Origin: CALWPV01 sp045632125
Lineage (GTDB): Bacteria > Bacillota > Clostridia > Lachnospirales > Bianqueaceae
Direction of reading: 5' to 3'
Length of the DNA stretch: 38,129 nt
Assembly: GCA_045632125.1 (NCBI GenBank)
Contig: JAZQWC010000054.1
Coordinates: forward strand, 1 to 38,129
How positions within the stretch are numbered: the stretch's first letter is position 1; every line of letters begins with the position of its first letter. The translations under genes and the position numbers were made by a program. A model generated the notes under the pieces. It had not been told where the DNA came from, did no database searches, and worked only from the letters and a program-made list of their open reading frames with translations. Shown here piece after piece: positions 14,079-22,064 of the stretch.

Positions 14079-15854
14079 ATGACGATTGCTGACAAATTGG
14101 CCGGCCTGCGCCGGGTCATGGCCGAGAAAAATATTGACACATATATCATTTTATCTTCCGATGCTCATCAGAGTGAGTATGTGGGAGATTATTGGAAGGC
14201 TCGTGCCTATATGAGCGGCTTTACCGGTTCTGCCGGTACCTTGGCGGTAAGTGCCGATAAGGCTGCCTGCTGGGTGGACGGCCGTTATTTCCTGCAGGGC
14301 GCCGAGCAGCTGGCAGGAACCGAAATTGAAATGATGAAGATGGGCGAACCCGGTGTGCCCACCTATGAAGAGTGGGCCATTGAACAGACCCCGGAAAAGG
14401 GCACCATCGGTATCGATGGACGCACCGTTGGCTGCGCTCAGATCGAGGCACTGAAGCCCCGCCTTGCAAGGAAAGCCCTGGGGCTTTCCTGCCAGGACGA
14501 TCTGGTGGCTCAGGTTTGGACCGATCGCCCCAGCTTGCCTTTGGATCCGGTATTTGAACTGCCCGTAGAATATGCCGGCGAGAGCCGGGAAGAAAAGATC
14601 GGCCGCCTGCAGGAGCACATGAAGAAGATCGAGGCTGATTACTATTTGATCGCTTCTTTGGAAGATTCTGCTTGGCTGCTGAATCTGCGCGGTAATGATA
14701 TTAAAGGTACTCCGGTGTTTTATGCCTATACCTTAGTGGGCCTGGAGAAGAGCGTGCTATTTATTGAAGAGGCCAAGGTGCCCGGTGAGATTTGTGAAAA
14801 GCTGGCACAGGCTCAGGTGGAGGTGCAGCCCTATGATGCGCTGCCGGAGTATTTGAAGTCGCTGCCGGCCGCTACCGTGGCCTGTGATCCCGCTTTAATC
14901 AACCAACTGCTGATGGAGAGTATTCCGGATAGCTGGGCGATCATTGAGGAAAATGATAAGGTCATTCAGATGAAGGGCTGTAAGAATGATACCGAGCGCG
15001 AGATGATTCGCCGCGCCCATGTGAAGGATGGCGCTGTGATGGTGCGCATGCTGAAGTGGGTGAAAGAAATTGTAAAGACCGAGACCATCGATGAGGTGGA
15101 TGCGGCTGAGCATGTGAATCAGCTGCGCTGCGAGCAGGAAAACAGCTTGGGTATCAGTTTTGGTACCATTGCCGGTTACGGTTCCAATGGTGCGATCGTG
15201 CATTACGGCCCGGAAAAGGGGAAATGTGCACAGCTACGTCCTGAGGGCTTTTTGTTGTTGGACTGCGGCGGACAGTATAAAGAAGGTACCACCGATATTA
15301 CCCGTACTATTGCCCTGGGTGAGTTGACTGAAGAGATGAAGAAGGCGTATACGCTGGTACTGAAGGGTCATTTGGCATTGGGCCGTGCTGTGTTCCGCGA
15401 GGGAACCACCGGACCTATGCTGGATGTACTGGCCCGTACCCCTCTTTGGGAGGACGGCAAGGATTATAAACATGGCACCGGCCATGGTGTTGGCTTTGTG
15501 CTGGGCGTACATGAAGGTCCTATGCGTATTGCAATGTGTGATAATCAGGTGCCGCTGGCTCCGGGTATGCTGATCTCCAACGAACCGGGATATTATGAGA
15601 CCGGAGAGTTTGGTGTGCGCATCGAAAATCTGATCATGGTAACCGAGAAGGAGCAGACGGAATGGGGTAAATTCTATCAGATGGAAACCATGACCCTGTG
15701 CCCCTACGAACGTGAGGCTATTGTGAAGGACATGCTTACCGATACCGAGATCATGCAGATCAACGCCTACCATGAGCGCGTATACAACGAACTGGCTCCG
15801 CTGCTGGACGAAGAAACTCGCAGCTTCCTCGAAGACCAGACACGCGTAATTTAA
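14079..15854 (+). CDS. Xaa-Pro aminopeptidase (M24, aminopeptidase P family)
   Basis: A 591-aa cytoplasmic metallopeptidase. The start is the ATG at 14079, preceded 7 nt upstream by AAGGAG; a TTG at 14055 lies inside the upstream hairpin. It has two N-terminal creatinase-type domains (from LRRVMAEKNIDTYIILSSDAHQSEYVGDYWKARAY) and a C-terminal pita-bread domain. Metal-binding motifs are DCGGQYKEGTTDITRT (two Asp), HGTGHGVGF (His), SNEPGYYE (Glu) and GVRIENL (Glu). This is the large, about 590-aa, eukaryotic-like APP architecture. It cleaves N-terminal residues followed by proline. It follows purL and may be partly cotranscribed; terminator 15971-16026 follows. Confidence 0.93.
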   Translation: MTIADKLAGLRRVMAEKNIDTYIILSSDAHQSEYVGDYWKARAYMSGFTGSAGTLAVSADKAACWVDGRYFLQGAEQLAGTEIEMMKMGEPGVPTYEEWAIEQTPEKGTIGIDGRTVGCAQIEALKPRLARKALGLSCQDDLVAQVWTDRPSLPLDPVFELPVEYAGESREEKIGRLQEHMKKIEADYYLIASLEDSAWLLNLRGNDIKGTPVFYAYTLVGLEKSVLFIEEAKVPGEICEKLAQAQVEVQPYDALPEYLKSLPAATVACDPALINQLLMESIPDSWAIIEENDKVIQMKGCKNDTEREMIRRAHVKDGAVMVRMLKWVKEIVKTETIDEVDAAEHVNQLRCEQENSLGISFGTIAGYGSNGAIVHYGPEKGKCAQLRPEGFLLLDCGGQYKEGTTDITRTIALGELTEEMKKAYTLVLKGHLALGRAVFREGTTGPMLDVLARTPLWEDGKDYKHGTGHGVGFVLGVHEGPMRIAMCDNQVPLAPGMLISNEPGYYETGEFGVRIENLIMVTEKEQTEWGKFYQMETMTLCPYEREAIVKDMLTDTEIMQINAYHERVYNELAPLLDEETRSFLEDQTRVI

Positions 15855-15970
15855 GCAGCAAGCAACTGTATCCGGCTAAATCGCGTACAGAAAAAGCGAA
15901 ATAAAGCAAAAAACAACAATATAAAGGAAGTCACAACCCTGTCAGGAAGACTTTCGAAATCAACAAACAA

Positions 15971-16026
15971 GGCAAGAGCCCTTTTGGATCAACCCACCAC
16001 TGTAGTTGTCCAAAAGGGCTCTTGCC
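15971..16026 (+). terminator. Strong terminator with conserved loop and compensated inner stem
   Basis: A perfect 18-bp stem (15971-15988 with 16009-16026) encloses CAAC (15990-15993) / GTTG (16005-16008) and the loop CCACCACTGTA (15994-16004), nine of eleven matches to ATACCACTGTA. The inner stem differs from the GTAC/GTAC of the copy at 4748 but still pairs. The 15855-15970 stretch before it shows no gene. Confidence 0.85.
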
Positions 16027-16027
16027 G

Positions 16028-16050
16028 TTTAACATACCACTGTAGTTGAA
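16028..16050 (+). repeat. Free-standing copy of the ATACCACTGTA hairpin
   Basis: TTTAAC (16028-16033) / GTTGAA (16045-16050), six pairs with one wobble, around an exact ATACCACTGTA loop (16034-16044). It is two bases after the terminator at 15971-16026 and has no large outer stem of its own. Confidence 0.7.
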
Positions 16051-16078
16051 GAAAGGTGCTGAATGCTTTTTTTTATAG

Positions 16079-16107
16079 TTGTAATAATTTCATGCAAGGG
16101 TTATAAT
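16079..16107 (+). promoter_or_regulatory. Promoter of the rhomboid-like gene
   Basis: TTGTAA (16079-16084), 17-bp spacer, TATAAT (16102-16107), followed by an AAAGGAG site before the ATG at 16147. Confidence 0.55.
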
Positions 16108-16146
16108 GTATATGGGGAAATTTTTTAAAAAGGAGACGTATTACTT

Positions 16147-17019
16147 ATGTGGATGGACAAATTAGAGCGCAGGATCGGTCGTTTTGCGATCCCGTATCTG
16201 ATGCGTTATATTATTTTTGCCAATGTGGCGGTGTATTTGATTTCCATGTTTCAACCGTATTTCACCTTGTATTTGGTTTTGGATCGCGGCGCGGTGCTGA
16301 CCGGTGAAATTTGGCGTCTGATCTCATTTATCTTTATACCGCCAAGCAGTGGAAGTCCTTTCGTTGCAGCGATTTCCATGTACTGTTATTATTGGATCGG
16401 AAATGCACTGGAAGCAACCTGGGGAACGTTCCGATTTAATCTTTTCTATTTTATAGGAATGTTGGCTACCATTGCCGTGTCTATGATATTTGGAGTGCCC
16501 GGTATTCCGACCTATATGAATCAAGTGCTATTCCTGGCGCTGGCTACGCTGTATCCCAATCATCGGGTACTGCTGATGTATTTCATTCCGGTAAAATCCA
16601 TGTGGGCCGGCATCATCAGCGGAGCATTTATGTTATATGACTTCGTTGTCACCGGTGCTATGCTTCCTGCGATTCGTTATTTGATTGCAGCAGCCCTGCT
16701 GAGTTATGTGATCTTCTTCCTGCCGATATTGATTCGAAACATCAAGTATAAAAAGCGCCGCAGCGACTACGTGCGTATGACACGCCCGCAAGGATATGGT
16801 GCCGCAGGCGGATGGCAAACTGTAAAACCGAAACCGGCTGCCGAAAAGAGAGACTCCGACAGAGGAAAAATCATTAAAGGGGTGCCTTTCCATAAATGCC
16901 ATGTGTGCGGTATTACCGATGTGGATGATCCGGATATGACCTTCCGGTATTGTTCACAGTGCAATGGTAATTATGAGTACTGTGAAGATCATCTGCACAA
17001 TCACGAACATGTAAAATAA
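16147..17019 (+). CDS. Rhomboid-like membrane protein lacking the catalytic serine, with zinc-binding tail
   Basis: A 290-aa protein with six or so membrane helices in residues 18-200. Rhomboid features are GEIWRLISFIFIP (53-65, the WR motif of loop 1), YYWIGNALEATWGTFRFNLFYFIG (81-104) and IPVKSMW (147-153). However, the GxSG serine motif is absent: the corresponding region reads MNQVLFLALATLYP. It is therefore probably a pseudoprotease or derlin-like member. The cytoplasmic tail ends in a Cys/His cluster, KCHVCGITD...YCSQCNGNYEYCEDHLHNHEH, that could bind zinc. It is followed at 54 bp by the AI-2E family gene. Membrane quality control is a guess; only the fold assignment is supported. Confidence 0.7.
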   Translation: MWMDKLERRIGRFAIPYLMRYIIFANVAVYLISMFQPYFTLYLVLDRGAVLTGEIWRLISFIFIPPSSGSPFVAAISMYCYYWIGNALEATWGTFRFNLFYFIGMLATIAVSMIFGVPGIPTYMNQVLFLALATLYPNHRVLLMYFIPVKSMWAGIISGAFMLYDFVVTGAMLPAIRYLIAAALLSYVIFFLPILIRNIKYKKRRSDYVRMTRPQGYGAAGGWQTVKPKPAAEKRDSDRGKIIKGVPFHKCHVCGITDVDDPDMTFRYCSQCNGNYEYCEDHLHNHEHVK

Positions 17020-17073
17020 GCTGGATTCAATCGAGTCTAAGCATATCACAGAGTCCTCAAAGGAGGAAGAGTC

Positions 17074-18315
17074 ATGAAAGATGAGAAAAACTTTCAGTTA
17101 AGGGTTAAAATCGTTACAAAGCATGTTTTTTTGCTGATCATGAGTATCTTGCTGATCACCTTTGCCATGTATCAGTATCCTAAACTGAAAAACATAGTGG
17201 AAAGCCTGAATAGTATTTTGGCACCCATTTATTATGGTATTGCCATTGCCTATTTGCTGGATCCGCTGGCCAAAAGCTATCGGAAGCGCTTATCACCGGC
17301 ACTGAAAAAATACCGCAAAGGCGAGGTAATAGCCAAAGGACTTTCTATTACTTTTAGCATAATTACCGGTATTGTAATCGTAGTAGCGCTGATTTGGCTG
17401 ATCATTCCTAGCCTGGTGGACAGTATCACCATCATCGTCGAGGAAATGCCTGCACAGGTAGAGAACTTTGTGGCCTGGCTTGAAAAGCACACCAAGGGCG
17501 ACAGCGCGATCATGAAAAACCTTAGTATGCTGGTAACGAAGGCTTCTACGGCAGTAGAAAGCTGGCTACGCACTGATTTGATTACAACAGTGGGTGATGT
17601 TGTGACAGCTATTACCACGGGTGTGATCGATGTGGTTATGTTTTTCTTTAACTTGCTCGTGGGTATCGTGGTGGCCGTATATGTAATGGTCGATAAGGAA
17701 AAATTCCTGGGGCAGAGCAAAAAACTGGTTTACACCATATTTAAGGAAGAGACCGGCGACACGATCGTGGATACAGCTCGGCATGGCCATAAAATCTTTG
17801 GTGGTTTCCTGTATGGCAAGATCCTGGATTCTGCCATTGTGGGTGTGATTACCTTCATCGTTTTGGCGATCTTAAAGACCCCGTATCCCCTTTTGGTCAG
17901 TGTGATCGTAGGTGTTACCAATATCATTCCCTTTTTTGGTCCTTTCATTGGAGGTATTCCCTGTGCGATCTTGATTCTGTTGGCAGATCCGCTGCAAGGT
18001 CTGTATTTTATTATTTTCATTATTATCATGCAGCAGATCGATGGTAATATCATTGGACCGAAAATTTTGGGAAATACCACCGGTATTTCAGAGTTTTGGG
18101 TTACCTTTGCACTGCTTTTATTCGGCGGCATCTTCGGCTTTTTAGGTATGATTATTGGTGTGCCGGCCTTTGCCGTTGTCTATTATGCAGTGGTGCAATT
18201 TATGAATAAAAAGTTAGTTAAAAAAGGCCTGCCGGTGAACTCCCATCTGTATCGGGATGCTGACAACCTGCAGGATCTGTTAGAAAAACAGCGAGAAGCG
18301 GAGGAAGAGGCATGA
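17074..18315 (+). CDS. AI-2E family transporter (YtvI/PerM-like)
   Basis: A 413-aa polytopic protein of the AI-2E/PerM family. It has two N-terminal helices (VFLLIMSILLITFAMYQYP, LAPIYYGIAIAYLLDPL), a helix near 83-108, a helical extracytoplasmic region (VEEMPAQVENFVAWLEKHTKG), and the conserved C-terminal block GKILDSAIVGVITFIVL...NIIPFFGPFIGGIP...QQIDGNIIGPKILGNTTGI, diagnostic of the family. Members export small molecules or act as ion antiporters; the substrate here is unknown. AAAGGAGG precedes the ATG. The stop overlaps the epimerase start (ATGA), so they are one transcript. Confidence 0.9.
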   Translation: MKDEKNFQLRVKIVTKHVFLLIMSILLITFAMYQYPKLKNIVESLNSILAPIYYGIAIAYLLDPLAKSYRKRLSPALKKYRKGEVIAKGLSITFSIITGIVIVVALIWLIIPSLVDSITIIVEEMPAQVENFVAWLEKHTKGDSAIMKNLSMLVTKASTAVESWLRTDLITTVGDVVTAITTGVIDVVMFFFNLLVGIVVAVYVMVDKEKFLGQSKKLVYTIFKEETGDTIVDTARHGHKIFGGFLYGKILDSAIVGVITFIVLAILKTPYPLLVSVIVGVTNIIPFFGPFIGGIPCAILILLADPLQGLYFIIFIIIMQQIDGNIIGPKILGNTTGISEFWVTFALLLFGGIFGFLGMIIGVPAFAVVYYAVVQFMNKKLVKKGLPVNSHLYRDADNLQDLLEKQREAEEEA

Positions 18316-19259
18316 GTCAGAAAATGATCGGATCTATGGAGATCGTTGAAATTACACAGGGATCATATCGTATGCAGGTGGTGCCGGAGTTGGGCGGCCA
18401 GGTAATTTCGTTGGAAAAGAATGGAGTGGAGGCGCTGAATGTGCCTACAGATCCTGAGATTTTTATGGAAAAATCCACTTCTTATGGTCTGCCGATCTTG
18501 TTCCCGCCTAACCGAATCGATGGCGGCAAATTTGCCACAGCTACCCGTGAATATCAGTTTGCAGTAAACGAACCGGCCAGAGGCAATTCGCTGCATGGTT
18601 TTCTGCATAAGCGTCCCTGGAAGCTGACCAAAGCGGAAGGAGACACGGTACAGGTAGAGTTTGAAGCAGGTACTGACAGCGAATTTTACCAGTATTATCC
18701 CCATATCTTCCGAGCAGTACAGACCAATCGTCTGAGTGAGGAAGGCTTGTATCAGGAAATCTGCATTACAAACAACGGCGATGAGCCTATGCCGATTGGA
18801 TTAGGATTTCATTCCGCATTTAAGGTGGACGAAGAGTCTTTAGTGCGCCTTTCGGTAGGTAAGCGCATCCTCATGAGTGAGCGCATGCTGCCCACCGGAG
18901 AAGTACGCGAACTGAATGAAGGGGAGGCGCGCCTGCGCGCAAAGGGATTGACACCCATTGCATGGAACATGGATGATCATTATACGGCTGAACTAATCGA
19001 AAAAGACGGAAAGCCCTTCCATGGAGCGATCGTGGAGCGTCAAGATGGACGAATCTGCTACGAAGTGGATCCTTTCTATCAGCACTGGATGATCTGGAAT
19101 TCCAATCAGGCCGGCAATCTGATTTGTTTGGAACCTCAAAACTGGAGAGTGAATGCACCTAATTTGGTGAGCGGCGGCATGAGTGAAGAGGAAGCAGGAT
19201 TCTGCCAGCTTCAGCCCGGTGAGAGCTTGACGGTATATACCAAATTATGGATCGAATAA
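18312..19259 (+). CDS. Aldose 1-epimerase family protein (galactose mutarotase-like)
   Basis: A 315-aa beta-sandwich protein. Recognisable segments are YRMQVVPELGGQVISLEKNG, GLPILFPPNRIDGGKF (sugar-binding region), NSLHGFLHKRPW with the conserved His of mutarotases, GLGFHSAFKV with a second His, and EPQNWRVNAPNL near the C-terminus. The family interconverts alpha and beta anomers of hexoses; the sugar is not predictable. The ATG overlaps the stop of the AI-2E gene by 4 bases, indicating coupled translation. It is cytoplasmic, without a signal peptide. Confidence 0.88.
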   Translation: MSQKMIGSMEIVEITQGSYRMQVVPELGGQVISLEKNGVEALNVPTDPEIFMEKSTSYGLPILFPPNRIDGGKFATATREYQFAVNEPARGNSLHGFLHKRPWKLTKAEGDTVQVEFEAGTDSEFYQYYPHIFRAVQTNRLSEEGLYQEICITNNGDEPMPIGLGFHSAFKVDEESLVRLSVGKRILMSERMLPTGEVRELNEGEARLRAKGLTPIAWNMDDHYTAELIEKDGKPFHGAIVERQDGRICYEVDPFYQHWMIWNSNQAGNLICLEPQNWRVNAPNLVSGGMSEEEAGFCQLQPGESLTVYTKLWIE

Positions 19260-19311
19260 ATAAGATTACGCAATATGTGTTATCAAATCGATAAAGAAAA
19301 GGAGTATCGAC

Positions 19312-20019
19312 ATGTATGAAAAAGTTTTAGTAGTCGATGATGAAGTCAGCATTGTCGATATTCTGAAATTTAATCTGGAGCGTGAGGGCTATCGTGTCGT
19401 CACGGCTTACGATGGCTATGAAGCGTTAAATGTGTTTGAAAAAGAAACCCCGGATCTGGTGATTTTAGATGTAATGATGCCGCACTTGGATGGATTTCAA
19501 GTGTGTCAAAAAATCAGAGAAGTAAGCAATGTGCCGGTGATCATGCTGACTGCGAGAGCAGAAGAAATGGACACGGTAATCGGCTTGGAAATGGGCGCCG
19601 ATGACTATGTGACCAAACCCTTTAGCATGAAAGCACTTATGGCGAGAGTTCGTACCGGTTTGCGGCGGTATACTGCCTTGACTCAAAAGAGTGAACCCTC
19701 AGCCGCATCCTATGAAGCCGGTGAACTGGTTTTGGAAACAGAACGCTTTGCCGTACGTAAGCATGGACAACTGATCGATCTGACGCAAAAAGAAACGGAC
19801 CTGCTGAAATTTTTTATGACGAAACGAGGTCAGGTCTTTTCAAGAGCGGCTTTGTTGGAAAGTGTATGGGGATATGAAGCCCTGGGAGATGAGCGTACAG
19901 TGGATGTAACCATTCGTAGGTTACGAGAAAAGATTGAAGACGAACCGGGAGCTCCCATTTATATTCTAACAAAACGAGGCGTTGGCTACTATTTTAATGA
20001 AGAAATAGGACGAAGCTAA
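19312..20019 (+). CDS. walR: Response regulator WalR (YycF), OmpR family
   Basis: A 235-aa protein. The receiver domain has acidic residues Asp9/Asp10, phospho-acceptor Asp53 (VILDVMMP), Thr80 and Lys102 (TKPF). A winged-helix OmpR/PhoB output domain follows from about residue 140 (LIDLTQKETDLLKFFMTKRGQVFSRAALLESVWG, then DERTVDVTIRRLREKI and GVGYYF). Assignment to WalR rests on this strong similarity and on the following walK-like, yycH- and yycI-like genes. WalR controls cell-wall hydrolase and wall-turnover genes and is often essential in Firmicutes. AAGGAG precedes the ATG. I did not find a convincing promoter in 19260-19311. Confidence 0.9.
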   Translation: MYEKVLVVDDEVSIVDILKFNLEREGYRVVTAYDGYEALNVFEKETPDLVILDVMMPHLDGFQVCQKIREVSNVPVIMLTARAEEMDTVIGLEMGADDYVTKPFSMKALMARVRTGLRRYTALTQKSEPSAASYEAGELVLETERFAVRKHGQLIDLTQKETDLLKFFMTKRGQVFSRAALLESVWGYEALGDERTVDVTIRRLREKIEDEPGAPIYILTKRGVGYYFNEEIGRS

Positions 20020-20094
20020 GCCGACTTCTGCATTCCGGCAGCGGAAAGAAGAACGTGAAAGACAATTAAGAAATCACACGAAAGGAGAGGCATC

Positions 20095-21651
20095 GTGGGC
20101 AGTATTAAATGGAAAATGGCAGCACTGTATATGGTACTGGTCGTAACCGTTATGACTGGCTGTGGTGCCTCGATTCTTTATAGTTTGCGCAGTAATGCAT
20201 ATGAGGATGCATTTAAAGAAGTTGATTATACGGCGGAACGTATGATTGATGTGCTGAGTGTGGAAGTACGCAGTGATTGGCGGAGTCCGTCAAAAATTTT
20301 CGGTGAAGTATTAACTACGGTTATGATGGAAAGTGTGAATCTGGAAGGCGAAGAGGCGAATCATAAAATCGTATGTTTATTAGATGCCGAAGGCAGGATT
20401 TTGTACAACCGTGAAAAGGTGTTGAGCCAGGAAGATGTGACTTCGCGGGCAATCATGGATGCTCTTGCGGGGAAGGAACCGGATAGCTTATATGTACATA
20501 CCGATGCAAGGCAGCGACAGGTGGGAGATTATGCCAAGAGTTTTACCCTTGGTCAGGATGAAGAAACCTATATTATATTCATTCGTTTTTCAATGAACCA
20601 GGTGCAGGAGAGTCTGCGAAATGCTACCTCGGTAATCTTTGTGTGTACAGCCCTGGGCATTGTGGTAGCAGGTGTGTTAGGTTATTATTTTGCGGTTAAT
20701 ATTTCCAGTCCGATTCTGCGGTTAACGAAAAAGACGCAGCAATTGGCTTCTGGTCAGTTGATGGAATTAAAGGAAGCGGACGCTAAGTCAGAGGAAAATG
20801 AGAGTAATGATGAGCTGGCGCGGCTAGAGAACCATTTTGATCATATGGCTCAGGAACTGTCCGGCATGATTTTGGAACTGCAGAAAATGGAAAAATTGCA
20901 GAAAGAGTTTGTAGCCAATGTATCTCATGAATTGCGTACCCCGATTACGACTGTAAAAAGTTACACAGAGACCATATTGGAAGGAGCAGCCGAAGATCCG
21001 GAACTTGTAAAACAATTTTTGGGTGTAGTGAGTAAAGAGTCCGATCGTATGGCTGCGTTGATTTCTGATCTACTGGAATTATCTAAAATGGATTCGAAAC
21101 AGATTTTGTTGAAAAAGGTTCCGGTGGAGATGGGCCAGTTGGTACTGGATACCTTACTCCGCTTTGAATGGGAGGCTGGAAAGAAACAGCAGCAGCTCGT
21201 ATGGGCTCCTGATATGGAGGTGCGTTGGCAGGAGGGAGTCGAGAGCGATTTACTGGCTTTGCCGGAAGAGTTCTGGGTGCAGGGCGAGAGCAGCAAGATC
21301 GAACAGGTGCTGCGAAACCTGTTGACAAATGCCATGAAGTATAGTCCGGAAGAGGCGGTGATCGAAGCAGGGGTATACCGTGAGTCCGGAGAAATTTTGG
21401 TTATGATTCGTGATAGCGGTATTGGCATTGAAGAAGAGGATCAAAAGCATATTTTTGATCGCTTTTATCGGGTCGATAAGGCCCGCTCCCGTTCAATGGG
21501 TGGTACCGGCTTAGGTCTTTCGATTGCAAAAGAATTGATGGAACTGCATGGCGGCCGAATCTGGGTGAAAAGTGAAGTGGGCCAGGGCAGTGAGTTTTGG
21601 CTGGCATTTCCGGAGCAGCTTGCGCTGATGGACGGGAGTGTGATGCTATGA
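20095..21651 (+). CDS. walK: Sensor histidine kinase WalK (YycG)-like
   Basis: A 518-aa membrane kinase with a GTG start preceded by AAAGGAGAGG. It has TM1 (about 8-30), an extracytoplasmic sensor of about 145 residues, TM2 (about 178-200), HAMP (201-255), a HisKA domain with His278 in FVANVSHELRTP, and an ATPase domain with N-box RNLLTNAMKYSP, DSGIGIEEED and GGTGLGLSIAKEL. Unlike Bacillus WalK, no cytoplasmic PAS domain separates HAMP from the H-box, a shorter layout seen in streptococci and some Clostridia in a different arrangement. Partner of WalR. The stop overlaps the next ATG (ATGA). Confidence 0.88.
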   Translation: MGSIKWKMAALYMVLVVTVMTGCGASILYSLRSNAYEDAFKEVDYTAERMIDVLSVEVRSDWRSPSKIFGEVLTTVMMESVNLEGEEANHKIVCLLDAEGRILYNREKVLSQEDVTSRAIMDALAGKEPDSLYVHTDARQRQVGDYAKSFTLGQDEETYIIFIRFSMNQVQESLRNATSVIFVCTALGIVVAGVLGYYFAVNISSPILRLTKKTQQLASGQLMELKEADAKSEENESNDELARLENHFDHMAQELSGMILELQKMEKLQKEFVANVSHELRTPITTVKSYTETILEGAAEDPELVKQFLGVVSKESDRMAALISDLLELSKMDSKQILLKKVPVEMGQLVLDTLLRFEWEAGKKQQQLVWAPDMEVRWQEGVESDLLALPEEFWVQGESSKIEQVLRNLLTNAMKYSPEEAVIEAGVYRESGEILVMIRDSGIGIEEEDQKHIFDRFYRVDKARSRSMGGTGLGLSIAKELMELHGGRIWVKSEVGQGSEFWLAFPEQLALMDGSVML

Positions 21652-22064
21652 GAAGACTGATGAAGTGTGTTATGTGTATTGTGTTATCGGCTATGTGCTG
21701 CCTGCAGTATGGACTGCTCGTGAGTGAGGCGGTGCCGCACGTGACAGCGGAGTACGATACATTGGAAAATCAGACTGTTTTTATGGGGAATGCTGAGGTT
21801 GGTACACAGATCCAATGTAGTGTGTATACCTTTGATGAGGAAAATATAACGACTCTTTTATATCAAATGAGCGACATGGTGGGGGCCAGCGGCTTATATC
21901 AGTTGACGGTGCCGCTGCCGGTATTGGGCAAGCAGTATGTGCAACTGCGAATCGGTGAAGAGGAGCAGACGTATGCATATCATCGGTATCGAAAACAGCT
22001 GGCAGCTGAACTGCAGGAATATTATTTAAATGTGTATCAGGTGCTGATGGGTGATAGATCGTGA
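21648..22064 (+). CDS. Unknown secreted or membrane-anchored protein in the wal operon
   Basis: A 138-aa protein starting at the ATG 21648, which overlaps the walK stop (ATGA). The N-terminus, MRRLMKCVMCIVLSAMCCLQYGLLVSEA, is a signal peptide or anchor. The mature part is mostly beta (TLENQTVFMGNAEVGTQIQCSVYTF; LYQLTVPLPVLGKQYVQLRIGEEEQTYAYHRY) and ends in a helix, QLAAELQEYYLNVYQVLMG. I do not recognise a family. It overlaps the next gene by GTGA, so all three are tightly coupled. Position between walK and the yycH-like gene suggests an extracytoplasmic part of the Wal regulatory complex. This is inference only. Confidence 0.7.
   Translation: MRRLMKCVMCIVLSAMCCLQYGLLVSEAVPHVTAEYDTLENQTVFMGNAEVGTQIQCSVYTFDEENITTLLYQMSDMVGASGLYQLTVPLPVLGKQYVQLRIGEEEQTYAYHRYRKQLAAELQEYYLNVYQVLMGDRS

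Noticed and set aside
14055..14079. TTG start for the Xaa-Pro aminopeptidase
   Set aside because: It lies inside the UUCG hairpin with no RBS; AAGGAG supports the ATG at 14079.
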